DNA of 64,000 nucleotides from Vibrio neptunius (GTDB lineage: Bacteria; Pseudomonadota; Gammaproteobacteria; Enterobacterales; Vibrionaceae): positions 1-64,000 of the forward strand of contig NZ_JXXU01000023.1 in the NCBI RefSeq assembly GCF_000967495.1. Direction: 5' to 3'. Each line of letters opens with the position of its first letter. Positions within the stretch are counted from its first letter, which is position 1. Shown piece after piece: positions 38,817-48,535 of the stretch. Below the pieces are notes generated by a model, which saw only the letters and a list, made by a program, of their open reading frames with translations, had not been told where the DNA came from and did not search any database. The translations under genes were made by a program, and so were the position numbers.

Positions 38817-39707
38817 TCACTGAAAGAGATTCGTGAAGTCTGCATCACAGACGTTCTTCACAGCAGGGTGTTGAATCATTCTTTCGGCGAAAATAACGTA
38901 GTATTCCTCTTTAAGTTCATCAATATGACCAATCAACTGCAAAGGCAAGTCACTTTCTACTTCTGATAAATATAAAGAAGGAGCAAGAAAAATAACATCG
39001 TGGTGATAGCGCGCGAAAGACTTCATTAGAGCGACATCATCAAACTCCCCAAGAACGTTCGGTTGAAGCCCTTGTCGATCAAACCATTGGAGAACTTTTC
39101 GTCCCATTGCGGTTCGGCTGCCAGGTATCAACAATTTCCGTTGTTCAAGCACTGAAGGAAATGTGGCTTGTGCAACGCTGCTACTAGAGAAGAAACTCAT
39201 ATTGCACTCACCTAGTTTTTTACTGTACAAACCTGGGCTTTGACTGGAGTCGACTGGGCAATCGGACAAAATCATATCCAGCTTATGCTGAGACAACTGC
39301 TCAAGCAACATCTCATGGGTCGATTCAAAACAGCGTAAATGGATACTGTTGTCAGGAGGTACTGTGGTCATCAAAATTTTACTGACTAGCCGCTTTGATA
39401 AGGCATCCGCGACACCGACATCAAACAGGATATTTGAGCGCTGGCTATAGTTGACAATATCCAGCATTTCGTAGCTCAAACCAAACATGCGATCCGCATA
39501 TTTAAACACCAGTTGGCCAAGTTCTGTCGGCTCAATACTTCGGCCATTCCTTTTAGTCAACTTCCCATCCATTCGCTCTTCAAGCGCCTTAATCTGCCCT
39601 GTTACAGTCTGAGGGGTCAGAAACAGCGCATCGGCAGCTTTGGTCACTGAGCCTTGTTTACACACCATCCAAAAGTAATATAGATGGTTGTAGTTTAAGT
39701 GCGACAT
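38817..39707 (-). CDS. nhaR: LysR-type regulator NhaR
   Basis: Sodium-responsive LysR-family activator, 296 residues. N-terminal winged helix-turn-helix (1-65, [17 protein letters not shown] and [21 protein letters not shown]) and an effector domain with NhaR-typical [12 protein letters not shown]. In E. coli it activates nhaA (sodium/proton antiporter), which is not beside it here. V. cholerae has nhaR at this locus too. It is divergent from nptA across a 405-bp AT-rich gap. Confidence 0.92.
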   Translation of the reverse strand: MSHLNYNHLYYFWMVCKQGSVTKAADALFLTPQTVTGQIKALEERMDGKLTKRNGRSIEPTELGQLVFKYADRMFGLSYEMLDIVNYSQRSNILFDVGVADALSKRLVSKILMTTVPPDNSIHLRCFESTHEMLLEQLSQHKLDMILSDCPVDSSQSPGLYSKKLGECNMSFFSSSSVAQATFPSVLEQRKLLIPGSRTAMGRKVLQWFDRQGLQPNVLGEFDDVALMKSFARYHHDVIFLAPSLYLSEVESDLPLQLIGHIDELKEEYYVIFAERMIQHPAVKNVCDADFTNLFQ

Positions 39708-40112
39708 GAAAATTTTCTCTGTATTACATATGGCTATGTTTATAGCAGAAGCTTTAAATCACCACAATAATTCGGAAAAACTTAACTTTTCATCAATAAA
39801 AATCAATTTTACCGAAAAAAAATAAGCGAATTATGACAACCCACGTTCATACAGACTGATACAAGGCTTGATTTTCGTGAACTTCGTCGACTTTATCACA
39901 GTCTATCAAAACATTTTAAAATATAAAAAATCATTATATTTTAATAACTTAATACAAATAAAAATCTCAATTCACAAAGCTAATCTTCATATCCAAATAA
40001 AAAAAAATCCATTACACACAACTGTAATATTAATGAAATATTTCCCATCTACTATCGCCCACAGTTTCAACAACCGACCAATACCAATTTATACGGTCCA
40101 CGGAGAAAAGTT
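39708..40112. other. AT-rich intergenic region between nhaR and nptA
   Basis: 405 bp, very rich in A and T, with long A runs (near 39817 and 40005). It probably carries the divergent promoters and could be H-NS-type silencer DNA. A reading frame at 39868-40116 is low-complexity (Ile, Asn and Lys-rich) and overlaps the nptA start. I do not accept it as a gene. No repeats or RNA are recognised. Confidence 0.5.
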
Positions 40113-41258
40113 ATGAACCAAGCTACTACTGCAGCGGCACCTATCTCGAGCACAACTCGCTGGTTACGCTGGGCTAACTTGGCATTCATGTTATATCTAC
40201 TGCTTCTAGCAGTATCTATGGTAGGCAGTGGCTTTAAATGGGCAACAGGCGATCAAGCGAAAGTGTTGTTCGAATTTGCTTCACACCCGGTCGCAGGTCT
40301 AATGATCGGTCTTGTCGCCACCGCTCTTATTCAGTCTTCTAGTACAGTGACCTCTATAATCGTTGGTCTTGTGGCTGGCGGCTTACCAGTAGAAACCGCG
40401 ATCCCGATGATCATGGGTGCAAACATTGGCACTACGGTAACCAATACATTGGTTTCTCTGGGACATATTCGTAACAAAGAAGAGTTCAAACGTGCGTTTG
40501 CAAGTGCGACGATTCACGACTTCTTCAACCTTCTGGCGGTTGCTATTTTCCTACCACTGGAAATGATGTTTGGCATTCTAGAAAAGATTTCACACTGGTT
40601 GGTGTCACCATTCCTAGCAACTGGTGACATGAGTATGAAAGGTCTAAACTTCATTAAACCAATCACTAAGCCTGTTGTAAACGCAGTGAAGGAGCCTCTT
40701 GCTACATTTGGTGATACTGTCGGTGGCGTGTTACTTATCGTTCTTGGTATCGCAACTATCTTCGTCGCTATCACTGTAATGGGCAAACTGATGAAGAGCT
40801 TAATGGTTGGCCGTGCTCGTGAAATTCTAAAGAGCGCAATTGGTCGTGGCCCAATTCACGGTATTTTCTCTGGATCTGTGGTTACCGTACTGGTTCAGTC
40901 TTCATCAACAACCACCAGCCTAATGGTTCCACTTGTTGGCTCAGGTGTATTGAAAGTTCGTGACGTATACCCATTCACTCTAGGTGCAAACATAGGTACA
41001 TGTATTACTGCACTACTGGCGGCAACAGCTGCATCAGGTGAGTTCGCCGTATTCGCTCTACAAATTGCTTTGGTGCACTTAGCATTCAACATACTGGCCA
41101 CCGTCTTTATCTTTGGTATTCCGTTCTTGCGTGAACTACCAGTTAAAGCGGCAGACATCATCTCCGATATGGCAGTGAAGAACAAAGCTGTAGTGGCTGG
41201 TTACCTTGTTGCAGTATTCCTTGTACTACCAGGTAGCATCCTAGCGCTGACGGCTTAA
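40113..41258 (+). CDS. nptA: Sodium-dependent phosphate transporter NptA
   Basis: Na/Pi cotransporter of the SLC34 (PNaS) family, 381 residues, with about eight TM segments. The inverted-repeat signature appears twice: ALIQSSSTVTSIIVGLV and VLVQSSSTTTSLMVPLV, the QSSS loops that form the substrate site. V. cholerae NptA carries out sodium-dependent phosphate uptake at alkaline pH and is at the same locus. It is adjacent to the sodium-responsive regulator gene nhaR, but control by NhaR is only inference. Confidence 0.95.
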   Translation: MNQATTAAAPISSTTRWLRWANLAFMLYLLLLAVSMVGSGFKWATGDQAKVLFEFASHPVAGLMIGLVATALIQSSSTVTSIIVGLVAGGLPVETAIPMIMGANIGTTVTNTLVSLGHIRNKEEFKRAFASATIHDFFNLLAVAIFLPLEMMFGILEKISHWLVSPFLATGDMSMKGLNFIKPITKPVVNAVKEPLATFGDTVGGVLLIVLGIATIFVAITVMGKLMKSLMVGRAREILKSAIGRGPIHGIFSGSVVTVLVQSSSTTTSLMVPLVGSGVLKVRDVYPFTLGANIGTCITALLAATAASGEFAVFALQIALVHLAFNILATVFIFGIPFLRELPVKAADIISDMAVKNKAVVAGYLVAVFLVLPGSILALTA

Positions 41259-41283
41259 TTGGCAAGACCATCGCTTATGCAAG

Positions 41284-41311
41284 GCCCGTAACTTAGGTTG
41301 CGGGCTTTTTT
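41284..41311 (+). terminator. nptA terminator
   Basis: GCCCGTAAC and GTTGCGGGC form a 9-bp stem (one U-G pair) with a 4-nt loop, then a T run. Confidence 0.85.
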
Positions 41312-41361
41312 GCGTTTAGGAAGCGCTAAGGAAGAAGGATGCGGGAAAGAGGGATACGGGA

Positions 41362-41380
41362 GCGGGCTTCGCCCTACGGA
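41362..41380 (+). repeat. Lone inverted copy related to the 43-bp array
   Basis: GCGGGCTTCGCCCTACGGA resembles the reverse complement of part of the array unit at 41579-41895 (CTTCGTCCTACGGAACGC). It is about 200 bp upstream of the array and in the opposite orientation. Confidence 0.55.
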
Positions 41381-41439
41381 GAGCTGGAGAGCTGGAGAGA
41401 ACCTAAAGGGTTGGCACAATATACTTTTGTTTTTATTAC

Positions 41440-41544
41440 CGTCATCCTCAAGAACGAGGAACGAGAGAGTTGGGGATCTCTTATAGCAAGTTGAAAACCA
41501 TGAGAGATTCCCTACTCGCTCCTTCGTCACTCTATGGAATGACC
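41440..41544. repeat. Imperfect palindromic repeat in nptA-thyA gap
   Basis: The left arm starts CGTCATCC (41440) and runs to GGGGATCTCT. The right arm runs from AGAGATTCCCT to GGAATGAC (41544). The arms are about 41 nt and mostly complementary around a 20-nt loop, so transcripts would form a long hairpin. I recall similar sequences dispersed in Vibrio genomes but cannot confirm copies here. Confidence 0.6.
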
Positions 41545-41578
41545 CAATATGGTGTTGGTCTCCTCAATCTGGACAAAG

Positions 41579-41895
41579 CCCGTTCTCGCTCTCCAAAAGC
41601 GAAGCGAACCACAGAACGCAGCCCGTCCCCGCTTTCCAAAAGCGAAGCGTTCCATAGGACGAAGTCCGTCCCCGCTCTCCAAAAGCGCAGCGATCCACAG
41701 GGCGCAGCCCGTTCCCGCTCTCCAAAAGCGAAGCGATCCACAGGGCACAGCCCGTTCCCGCTTTCCAAAAGCGAAGCGTTCCGTAGGACGAAGTCCCTCC
41801 CCGCTTTCCAAAAGCGAAGCGTTCCGTAGGACGAAGTCCGTTCCCGCTCTCCAAAAGCGAAGCGTTCCACAGGGCGCAGCCCGTTCCCGCTTTCC
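41579..41895. repeat. 43-bp tandem repeat array, 7.4 copies
   Basis: Seven full 43-bp units begin at 41579, 41622, 41665, 41708, 41751, 41794 and 41837, plus 16 bp of an eighth. Units differ at a few positions. Each has CGCTTTCCAAAAGCG (a hairpin) and each junction has GGAC-GAA-GTCC or GGGC-NCA-GCCC. In six of seven junctions the stem is perfect and its A-T or G-C pair changes together. The array is GC-rich in an AT-rich gap, and reads open in several frames because the unit holds few stops. Confidence 0.9.
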
Positions 41896-41907
41896 TTCTC
41901 TCACAAA

Positions 41908-41933
41908 AAAGCCGCCCTTTGCTAGGCGGCTCT
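41908..41933 (-). terminator. thyA terminator
   Basis: On the minus strand GCCGCC and GGCGGC form the stem, followed by TTTTTTG. It lies between thyA and the tandem array. Confidence 0.85.
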
Positions 41934-41950
41934 TTCACAACTTGTGTTTA

Positions 41951-42802
41951 TTATACCGAAAACGGATACTGGATTGGATCGTGGTGCTCGTAACCTTCAA
42001 CCCAGAAATCATCGAGCGTAACCCAAGTTTCCAAATCTTCTAGTGACTTAATCTCAGGGTTAATATGGAACTTAGGTACTGCTAGAGGCTCACGCTTCAA
42101 CTGTACATCACGCATTAACTCAAGTTGATCTTCATAGATATGAGCATTCACTATCTTGTGGTAAGCCAAACCCGGCTTTTTGCCTGTTATCTGAGCCATG
42201 ATTGCCAAGAATACGTAAACCTGAACCATATTGAAATTCAGACCAAGAGGCACATCACATGAACGCTGAGTGCTGTTTAAATAAAGAGTATCGCCTAACA
42301 AAGAGAAGTGATGACTATACATGCAAGGGCGTAAACACCCCATATGAAACTCACCAGGGTTGTAGAAATTGAGGATTTCGCCACGATCATCAACACCACG
42401 AGTTAAATCATCAACAATCTTGCGTAGCTGGTCGATATAGCCACCGTCAGGTTTAGCCCATGCACGCCCTTGAACACCATAAACGCGGCCCATATCGTCT
42501 TCACCTTTACGGTAAGGATTATTAAGCCACGCTTCGTTGAGGTTGGCGTTCGCATCCCAGGTTTTGGTGCCTAGCTGGCGAAAATCTTCCGCACTGTCGT
42601 AACCACGAATGTAACCGAGCAGCTCAGCCACCGCAGCTTTCCAAAAGCTTTTACGCGTTGTCACTAATGGGAACTGGTTGCTGCCAACATCGTAAGTCAG
42701 ATCAGCGTTGATAACCGTCAGGCAGCGTTTGCCTGTACGCTCATTTTCAATCCACTCACCTTGCTCAACAATTCGCTGACAGAGTTCTAAATACTGTTTC
42801 AC
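41951..42802 (-). CDS. thyA: Thymidylate synthase ThyA
   Basis: Methylates dUMP to dTMP with 5,10-methylene-THF. It has 283 residues, longer than E. coli (264) as usual in Vibrio. Active-site Cys is in [11 protein letters not shown], phosphate-binding Arg and nucleotide-binding [12 protein letters not shown], and VNAHIYEDQ are present. It ends with the family C-terminal PFSV region. The start is 9 bp after lgt, giving the lgt-thyA pair also found in E. coli. Confidence 0.97.
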   Translation of the reverse strand: MKQYLELCQRIVEQGEWIENERTGKRCLTVINADLTYDVGSNQFPLVTTRKSFWKAAVAELLGYIRGYDSAEDFRQLGTKTWDANANLNEAWLNNPYRKGEDDMGRVYGVQGRAWAKPDGGYIDQLRKIVDDLTRGVDDRGEILNFYNPGEFHMGCLRPCMYSHHFSLLGDTLYLNSTQRSCDVPLGLNFNMVQVYVFLAIMAQITGKKPGLAYHKIVNAHIYEDQLELMRDVQLKREPLAVPKFHINPEIKSLEDLETWVTLDDFWVEGYEHHDPIQYPFSV

Positions 42803-42811
42803 ACCGGTTCC

Positions 42812-43633
42812 TTACTTCATTTGTTGTGGGATTTCATCTTTGTAATGACCACGCTGGTAAGCCCATACCATCATAAGGAGCCCAACGATAACCATAGGTA
42901 GAGAGAGGATCTGTCCCATTGAGATAAATCCACCAAATAAACCAAGATGGGCATCGGGCTCACGAACGTACTCAACGAGGAAACGGAATGTACCATATCC
43001 TGCTAAAAATAACCCTGAAACCGCACCTAGAGGACGTGGCTTTTTGATGAACCAATTAAGAATGAAGAACAACACAACGCCTTCAAGAAGCATTTCATAC
43101 AATTGAGATGGGTGGCGAGGCAAAGGACCGCCATTTGGGAAGACAATAGCCCACGGCACATCAGTAACACGCCCCCACAGCTCACTGTTCATAAAGTTAC
43201 CTAAGCGCCCCATACCTAGACCGAATGGCACAAGTGGTGCGATAAAGTCGGCAACACCAAAGAAAGTCCGTCCATTTTTCTTTGCATACCAGAACATCGC
43301 CGTAATCACACCCAATAGACCACCGTGGAATGACATTCCACCAGTCCATACTTTAAACAAATAGAGTGGGTCCTGAAGGAATAGGTCAAAATTATAGAAA
43401 ATTACATAGCCTACTCGACCACCAATCACAACACCAAGAAAACCTGCGAACAATAGGTCCGAAACCTGTTCTCGTGTCCATCCACTGTCTGGCTTATCAG
43501 CACGGCGATTCGCTAACCATAGTGCGAAGGCAAAACCAACCAAATACATCAGTCCGTACCAGCGAATTGATAGTGGACCAATCGAAACCAGAACGGGATC
43601 GATATTAGGAAATTCAAGATATCCCTGAGACAT
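42812..43633 (-). CDS. lgt: Prolipoprotein diacylglyceryl transferase Lgt
   Basis: Inner-membrane enzyme adding diacylglyceryl to lipobox cysteines, the step before LspA. It has 273 residues and about seven TM helices. The Lgt signature [14 protein letters not shown] holds the essential Arg and Asn, and H-G-G-L-L-G is at MSFHGGLLG. It lies between thyA and a TauE/SafE permease gene in one minus-strand series. Confidence 0.97.
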   Translation of the reverse strand: MSQGYLEFPNIDPVLVSIGPLSIRWYGLMYLVGFAFALWLANRRADKPDSGWTREQVSDLLFAGFLGVVIGGRVGYVIFYNFDLFLQDPLYLFKVWTGGMSFHGGLLGVITAMFWYAKKNGRTFFGVADFIAPLVPFGLGMGRLGNFMNSELWGRVTDVPWAIVFPNGGPLPRHPSQLYEMLLEGVVLFFILNWFIKKPRPLGAVSGLFLAGYGTFRFLVEYVREPDAHLGLFGGFISMGQILSLPMVIVGLLMMVWAYQRGHYKDEIPQQMK

Positions 43634-43678
43634 AAAACTATTACTCTTTTGGCATTCAGATAATTAGGTGAGAGTACG

Positions 43679-44470
43679 TTACAGCAACATAGTTCCAGCA
43701 ACAAAGAGTAAAAATACTGCAAAGATTTTTTTCAATGTTGCGGTTGGTAATGATGTAGCTAATTTTGCACCGATACGCGTCGTGAGCATAGAAGTCGACG
43801 CAATTGCGATAAGCGCTGGCACATAGACATACCCTAAGCTGTAAGATGGTAATGATTGTGCCTGATAACCATGGAAGATGAAACCTATCATACCAGCAAT
43901 GGCGATAAAGCAGCCACAAACAGATGAAGAACCAACTGCTTTACGCATTTCAATACCATGTCGGTTCAAAAATGGCACCGACAAAGACCCTCCGCCTATC
44001 CCTGCAAGACTTGATACCATGCCAATTCCAGTCCCGATCGACAATGTTGCACCATTGCCAGGCATGCTTCTATGGCTATGCCCCCTAATTGAAAAAAGCA
44101 TTTGTATCGCCAAACATAACACGATAACGCCGAACACTTTAGGTAAATACTGCGAGGGGATCCATTCAGCTACATTCGCTCCAAGAAAGCCACCTACCAC
44201 CACACCCGGCATCAACCATTTCACCACATACATATCCACATTACCGAGTTTAAAATGGTTAAGTGCAGAGGAACCAGAGGTAACAATAATAGAAGCAAGA
44301 GAAGTCGCCAAAGCAATTTGCATGCTGATAGCAGGATCAATACCTGCCATCGGAAGCAGAAAAAGCAACGCGGGTACAACAATTAAGCCACCGCCGATGC
44401 CGAGAAGTCCCGCCATTACCCCTACAACACTGCCAAGAAGGAGCAGCAAGACCAAAAATTCAATATTCAC
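43679..44470 (-). CDS. TauE/SafE-family membrane permease (YfcA-like)
   Basis: A 263-residue inner-membrane protein with about eight TM helices and the two repeated glycine motifs of the TauE/SafE (DUF81) family: GLLGIGGGLIVVPAL near residue 22 and SLAGIGGGSLSVPFL near 155. Family members move sulfonates, sulfite or other organic anions. The substrate here is unknown. It lies 8 bp after ptsP and 45 bp before lgt, so it is likely cotranscribed. This neighbourhood is the same in V. cholerae as I recall. Confidence 0.85.
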   Translation of the reverse strand: MNIEFLVLLLLLGSVVGVMAGLLGIGGGLIVVPALLFLLPMAGIDPAISMQIALATSLASIIVTSGSSALNHFKLGNVDMYVVKWLMPGVVVGGFLGANVAEWIPSQYLPKVFGVIVLCLAIQMLFSIRGHSHRSMPGNGATLSIGTGIGMVSSLAGIGGGSLSVPFLNRHGIEMRKAVGSSSVCGCFIAIAGMIGFIFHGYQAQSLPSYSLGYVYVPALIAIASTSMLTTRIGAKLATSLPTATLKKIFAVFLLFVAGTMLL

Positions 44471-44478
44471 ATTTTTCC

Positions 44479-46725
44479 TTATCGTTTACCTGCGCGGATA
44501 AAGCCCGCGAAACCTTTCTCTTCAAAGAATGTTTGCATCATTGTATAAATATTATTGCCATAAGGCTGCATTAAAGCATTGTCAGCAAGTTGTCTTAGTT
44601 CCCTACTGTCGGTATGGCGCAGCAAGTATTTCACCTTAGCAACATTGGACGTGTTCATACTCAAACTACGATAGCCCAACCCAATCATCAGAAGCGCACC
44701 GATAGGGTCACCCGCCAGTTCACCACAAATACAAACGGGCAGTTGCAGTTCCTGACAAGTTTGTTGGATATGGGCCAGTGCCATTATCACTGCTGGGTGC
44801 ATCGACTCATAGACATCAGCAACCCGTGCGTTGTTACGATCAACGGCCAATAAATATTGTGTCAGATCATTCGTACCAATAGAGACAAAATCAACCTTTT
44901 CAGCAATCAGCGGCAAGAGATAAATCATCGATGGTACTTCAATCATCACTCCAATGGCTGGCATTTTCACTCGCTCATCCAATTCTGCGACTTCTTGATG
45001 AGCACGATCAATCAACTCAATGGCATCATCCAATTCTTGAGCTCCTGATACCATTGGCAACAAAATGCTCAGATTATCGTGCTCGGCACTGGCTCGCATC
45101 ATAGCGCGAATTTGCATCAGGAATATATCTGGATGATCAAGGGTAAATCGAATACCACGCCAACCGAGAAAAGGGTTGTCTTCCTCAATAGGCAGATAAG
45201 GTAGCGCTTTGTCTCCACCAATATCAAGCGTGCGCATGACGACGCGCTTATCGGGGTATGTCTTCAGCACTGATTGATACTGTAGAGTTTGTTCGTCTTC
45301 AGAAGGGAAGCGATGTTGAAGTAAAAAAGAAATCTCGGTCCGATAGAGGCCTACTCCATCGACCCCTTGATTGACAGCAATGTTCGCATCCGCACTCAGA
45401 CCAGCGTTGAGCAAGACCTCGATACGCACATCATCACTGGTGCATGCAGGTTCAAGAATTCGCTGGTTGACCATGGTCGCCAACTCGCTCTCTTGATGCG
45501 CCAGTTCGCGATATTCTTTGAGTAGCTGTTTACCCGGAGAGACAAAAATCTTTCCGCTGTACCCATCAACGATACCACGCTTGCCATTAATCGATTTAGG
45601 ATTAAGTGTCACCCCCATCACCGCTGGAATACCCAAAGCACGAGACAAAATTGCTGCGTGAGAGTTTGCTGCCCCTTCAAGAGAAACGACCGCAAGGAGC
45701 TTTTCCTTAGGAATAGAAGCAAGTAAGGTTGCCGTTAACTCGCGCACAACCAATATCACTGGCTTTTCAATCGATGGCTTATCTTTCTCGGTATTGTGGA
45801 GAAAAAACAATAAACGTTGACCCAATTCTTTTATATCTTGAGCCCGCTCTCTGAGGTAAACATCTGACATACGAGCAAATCGATTAGAGTAGCTTTCAAC
45901 GACTTGCCTCAGTGCCCAATCAGCGCGATCACCTTTTTGGATCTGCGTTTTTAGGTCCTTACGCAACATTGGATCATTAAGCAGGTGTGTAAATAGGTCA
46001 AATATCGCCAATGTATCTTTGTTGATTTCACTGTCGAGCTTTTTTCGCATCCGTCGAAAATCGCTCAACGCATCTTCAACCGCTAATAGTAGCCACTCTT
46101 GTTCACGCTCAACGTCCAACGTTGATGCTGGATATACATCTGTCAAATCCGGCTGGGTGTCATCCCACCAGAACTCGCCAATAGCAACACCAGAAGATGC
46201 AGGAATGCCTTTGATTGCGTGTTGCTTTTTCTCTAAGCGCCAATGTCCCTGTGTTTGCGCATGCGCAATAATCACCGCAAGCTGAGCCGCTAAGGTTACT
46301 AGAAAAGATTCTTCGATCTCATCAAACTGACGAGGCTGTTTTTGTTGTACAACCAACACCCCCAATACTTGCTTGCGATAAATGATCGGAGTACCAAGAA
46401 AACTTTGATACACCTCTTCACCTAACTGGGAAAAATATTTAAAACTAGGATGCCGAGAAGCTTCGGCGAGGTTGAGGGGTTCAGCACTACGCTTGACCAA
46501 ACCGACCAAACCCTCACTGAAATTGATATGAATTTTTTTACCTTTGAAACGCAAGCCTTGAGTTGCCATCAACTCAAGACGCTGCATTTCTTCATTCGCA
46601 AGATAGACAGTGCAGCACTCCGTGTTCATTGCGCTGCATGTTTGCTTTACTAAAACTCTGAGTGCCTGATGCACATCATCAACTTTAGATACCTGTTCAA
46701 CTATTTCCCTTAGTTGAGAAAGCAT
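44479..46725 (-). CDS. ptsP: PTS-Ntr enzyme I, PtsP (EI-Ntr)
   Basis: First phosphotransferase of the nitrogen-related PTS, passing phosphate from PEP to NPr. It has 748 residues. N-terminal GAF domain (about 15-150, binds glutamine in related proteins), then EI domains with the phospho-His in LEGAANSHAAILSRALGIP (about 355), and the PEP-binding C-terminal barrel with MVSGAQELDDAI, SIGTNDLTQYLLAVDR and CGELAGDP. It follows rppH by 2 bp, as in E. coli. Confidence 0.96.
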   Translation of the reverse strand: MLSQLREIVEQVSKVDDVHQALRVLVKQTCSAMNTECCTVYLANEEMQRLELMATQGLRFKGKKIHINFSEGLVGLVKRSAEPLNLAEASRHPSFKYFSQLGEEVYQSFLGTPIIYRKQVLGVLVVQQKQPRQFDEIEESFLVTLAAQLAVIIAHAQTQGHWRLEKKQHAIKGIPASSGVAIGEFWWDDTQPDLTDVYPASTLDVEREQEWLLLAVEDALSDFRRMRKKLDSEINKDTLAIFDLFTHLLNDPMLRKDLKTQIQKGDRADWALRQVVESYSNRFARMSDVYLRERAQDIKELGQRLLFFLHNTEKDKPSIEKPVILVVRELTATLLASIPKEKLLAVVSLEGAANSHAAILSRALGIPAVMGVTLNPKSINGKRGIVDGYSGKIFVSPGKQLLKEYRELAHQESELATMVNQRILEPACTSDDVRIEVLLNAGLSADANIAVNQGVDGVGLYRTEISFLLQHRFPSEDEQTLQYQSVLKTYPDKRVVMRTLDIGGDKALPYLPIEEDNPFLGWRGIRFTLDHPDIFLMQIRAMMRASAEHDNLSILLPMVSGAQELDDAIELIDRAHQEVAELDERVKMPAIGVMIEVPSMIYLLPLIAEKVDFVSIGTNDLTQYLLAVDRNNARVADVYESMHPAVIMALAHIQQTCQELQLPVCICGELAGDPIGALLMIGLGYRSLSMNTSNVAKVKYLLRHTDSRELRQLADNALMQPYGNNIYTMMQTFFEEKGFAGFIRAGKR

Positions 46726-46727
46726 GT

Positions 46728-47246
46728 CTATCCTCTTCTGTGTTTGCGTTTACCCTTCGCTTTGCGCTCTTTAAACGGCATTGCGACAGAAGCAAATTCC
46801 TTCATAGCTCGACGATAAACGTCTCGCTTAAAGGACACGACTTGCCTGACTGGATACCAGTAACTCACCCAACGCCAACCATCAAATTCAGGGGAATTTC
46901 CTCGCTGCATATCAATTCGTGATTCATCACAATCCAGACGAAGAAGGAACCATTTCTGTTTTTGTCCGATACAGACAGGTTTCGAATCCCAGCGCACTAA
47001 TCGTTTTGGTAGTTTGTACCTTAACCAATGACGGCTAGTAGCTACAATCTTTACGTCTTTTTTAGTAAGACCGACCTCTTCGTATAGCTCCCGAAACATT
47101 GCCTGTTCAGGAGTTTCGCCATCATCCATTCCCCCTTGAGGAAATTGCCATGAATGTTGCCCGTATCGTTTAGCCCAGAAGACCTGACCATGGTTGTTAC
47201 AGATTACAATTCCCACATTTAAGCGGTAACCATCGCCATCTATCAC
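46728..47246 (-). CDS. rppH: RNA pyrophosphohydrolase RppH
   Basis: Nudix enzyme that removes pyrophosphate from mRNA 5' ends, triggering RNase E decay. It has 172 residues. Nudix box [22 protein letters not shown] is in the family form (G-x5-E-x7-REUxEEXGU). I chose the GTG at 47246 (start [13 protein letters not shown]), with AGAGG 7 nt upstream. The longer frame from 47309 adds 21 residues with no homologous sequence. The C-terminus is basic. It is first in the rppH-ptsP-permease-lgt-thyA series and divergent from mutH. Confidence 0.95.
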   Translation of the reverse strand: MIDGDGYRLNVGIVICNNHGQVFWAKRYGQHSWQFPQGGMDDGETPEQAMFRELYEEVGLTKKDVKIVATSRHWLRYKLPKRLVRWDSKPVCIGQKQKWFLLRLDCDESRIDMQRGNSPEFDGWRWVSYWYPVRQVVSFKRDVYRRAMKEFASVAMPFKERKAKGKRKHRRG

Positions 47247-47868
47247 TGGCCAACCTCTAATTAAATTCTTAATTACAGTGATTTTTCCACATATCCCCAG
47301 ATGTAGCAAACTTACTAGTGTGACTAATACGTAAATTATGGCGCAACTCAGTCTTTATGGATAACTTTTAACCCAAAACACGGTTATTCACACAAAGGTG
47401 AGACATAGTCCACATTTATTCACCTTTTCTGTGTATAACCATGTGCAGAATCCTAGAGAAAGTGATCATTCTTTATCCATGAGAACATCAGATTTAATAC
47501 AAGATTTTAAGAAAATAAAATAAAAACCTTTAAAATCAGAATTATAAGAAAATAGAATTTTAAAAATTGCCAAAATAGTAATCCATAAAACACCCCCCTC
47601 TCAGATCGGTCAAAGATCCACCAGAGAGACTTTTATCCACATCACCAACTCAACAAGGCAAGTTATGACCAAAAACTCAAGCAAATTATTGGCCTTAAAA
47701 CACTGTTTATTCATACACTCCTGATAAAAATTCGTCTTATCTCAACGACACCTGTGGATAACCCCTTAATTGATGATCTTTTAGACACTAAGATCCACTT
47801 TCAACCAGTCACATTTGGATCAATTTCAGCTACAATAACGGCAACGTTTGACCACCCTGACGATCCTC
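47247..47868. other. rppH-mutH intergenic region with DnaA-box cluster
   Basis: A 622-bp gap. It has five matches to TTWTNCACA: 47283-47291 and 47384-47392 (plus), 47430-47438 (minus), 47633-47641 (plus, TTATCCACA) and 47753-47761 (minus, TTATCCACA). One-mismatch boxes lie at 47356-47364, 47416-47424 and 47707-47715. Seven GATC sites and a very A/T-rich stretch (47490-47575) are also present. E. coli DARS2, which regenerates ATP-DnaA, lies by mutH. No protein gene is seen. It must also hold the rppH and mutH promoters. Confidence 0.65.
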
Positions 47869-48534
47869 ATGAAGCCCGAACCGAAATCAGAAACCGAATT
47901 GCTCAAGCGAGCGAGAGATATTGCTGGCGTGAGTTTTAAGGAACTGGCAGATGAGGCAAACCTAATGGTACCGCCCGATCTAAAAAGAGATAAAGGTTGG
48001 GTCGGCCAACTGTTGGAATGGCACCTAGGTGCACTCGCGGGAAGCAAACCCCAGCAAGATTTTGAGCAACTTGGAATCGAACTCAAAACGATCCCGATTG
48101 GCCATACGGGCAAACCTTTGGAAACCACCTTTGTCTGTGTCGCTCCACTGATTGGAGTACAAGGACTGACTTGGGAAACCAGTCACGTACGCAACAAGCT
48201 ATCGAGGGTGCTTTGGGTTCCTGTCGAAGGGGAACGTGAGCTCCCACTTGCTGAACGTCGCGTAGGATCACCTTTAATATGGTCACCAAGTGAAAACGAA
48301 GAGTTGCAGCTCAAAACGGATTGGGAAGAATTAATGGAATTGATCGTGCTAGGACACGTGGAACAAATTACCGCTCGCCATGGTGAAGTCCTGCAACTGC
48401 GGCCAAAAGCAGCGAATAGCAGAGTATTGACTGAAGCGTATGGAGCGAGCGGCAAGCCTATAATGACATTACCTCGAGGGTTCTATCTTCGAACTCAATT
48501 TACGGCTCAGATCCTTGAGCAAAACTTTGTTTGA
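47869..48534 (+). CDS. mutH: DNA mismatch repair endonuclease MutH
   Basis: Nicks the unmethylated strand at hemimethylated GATC when activated by MutS and MutL. It has 221 residues. Conserved catalytic residues are in the motif [11 protein letters not shown] (Asp, Glu-x-Lys), and [12 protein letters not shown] follows the family pattern. I chose ATG 47869 ([15 protein letters not shown]). A TTG at 47848 in the same frame is possible, and neither has a clear ribosome site. Its presence implies dam methylation, fitting the many GATC sites just upstream. Confidence 0.94.
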   Translation: MKPEPKSETELLKRARDIAGVSFKELADEANLMVPPDLKRDKGWVGQLLEWHLGALAGSKPQQDFEQLGIELKTIPIGHTGKPLETTFVCVAPLIGVQGLTWETSHVRNKLSRVLWVPVEGERELPLAERRVGSPLIWSPSENEELQLKTDWEELMELIVLGHVEQITARHGEVLQLRPKAANSRVLTEAYGASGKPIMTLPRGFYLRTQFTAQILEQNFV

Positions 48535-48535
48535 T

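Noticed and set aside
39868..40116. 82-codon frame upstream of nptA
   Set aside because: Low-complexity Ile, Asn and Lys-rich translation of AT-rich DNA. It overlaps the nptA start and lacks a good ribosome site.
41579..41895. Possible CRISPR array (regular repeats)
   Set aside because: The 43-bp units are contiguous, with no unique spacers between them, and units vary internally. No cas gene is nearby. It is a tandem repeat.
41527..42043. Open frames of 90-164 codons across the tandem array on both strands
   Set aside because: They arise because a 43-bp unit low in stop codons stays open in several frames at once. The peptides are repetitive, have no ribosome sites and run into thyA antisense.
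43878..44501. 207-codon frame antisense to the TauE/SafE permease
   Set aside because: It is Pro- and Ile-rich, a typical complement of a hydrophobic membrane gene, and lies wholly within convincing genes.
47247..47868. A chromosomal replication origin
   Set aside because: DnaA boxes, GATC sites and an A/T-rich stretch look oriC-like, but Vibrio oriC1 lies at gidA/mnmG-mioC and oriC2 beside rctB. Neither is here. A DnaA-recharging site is the simpler reading.
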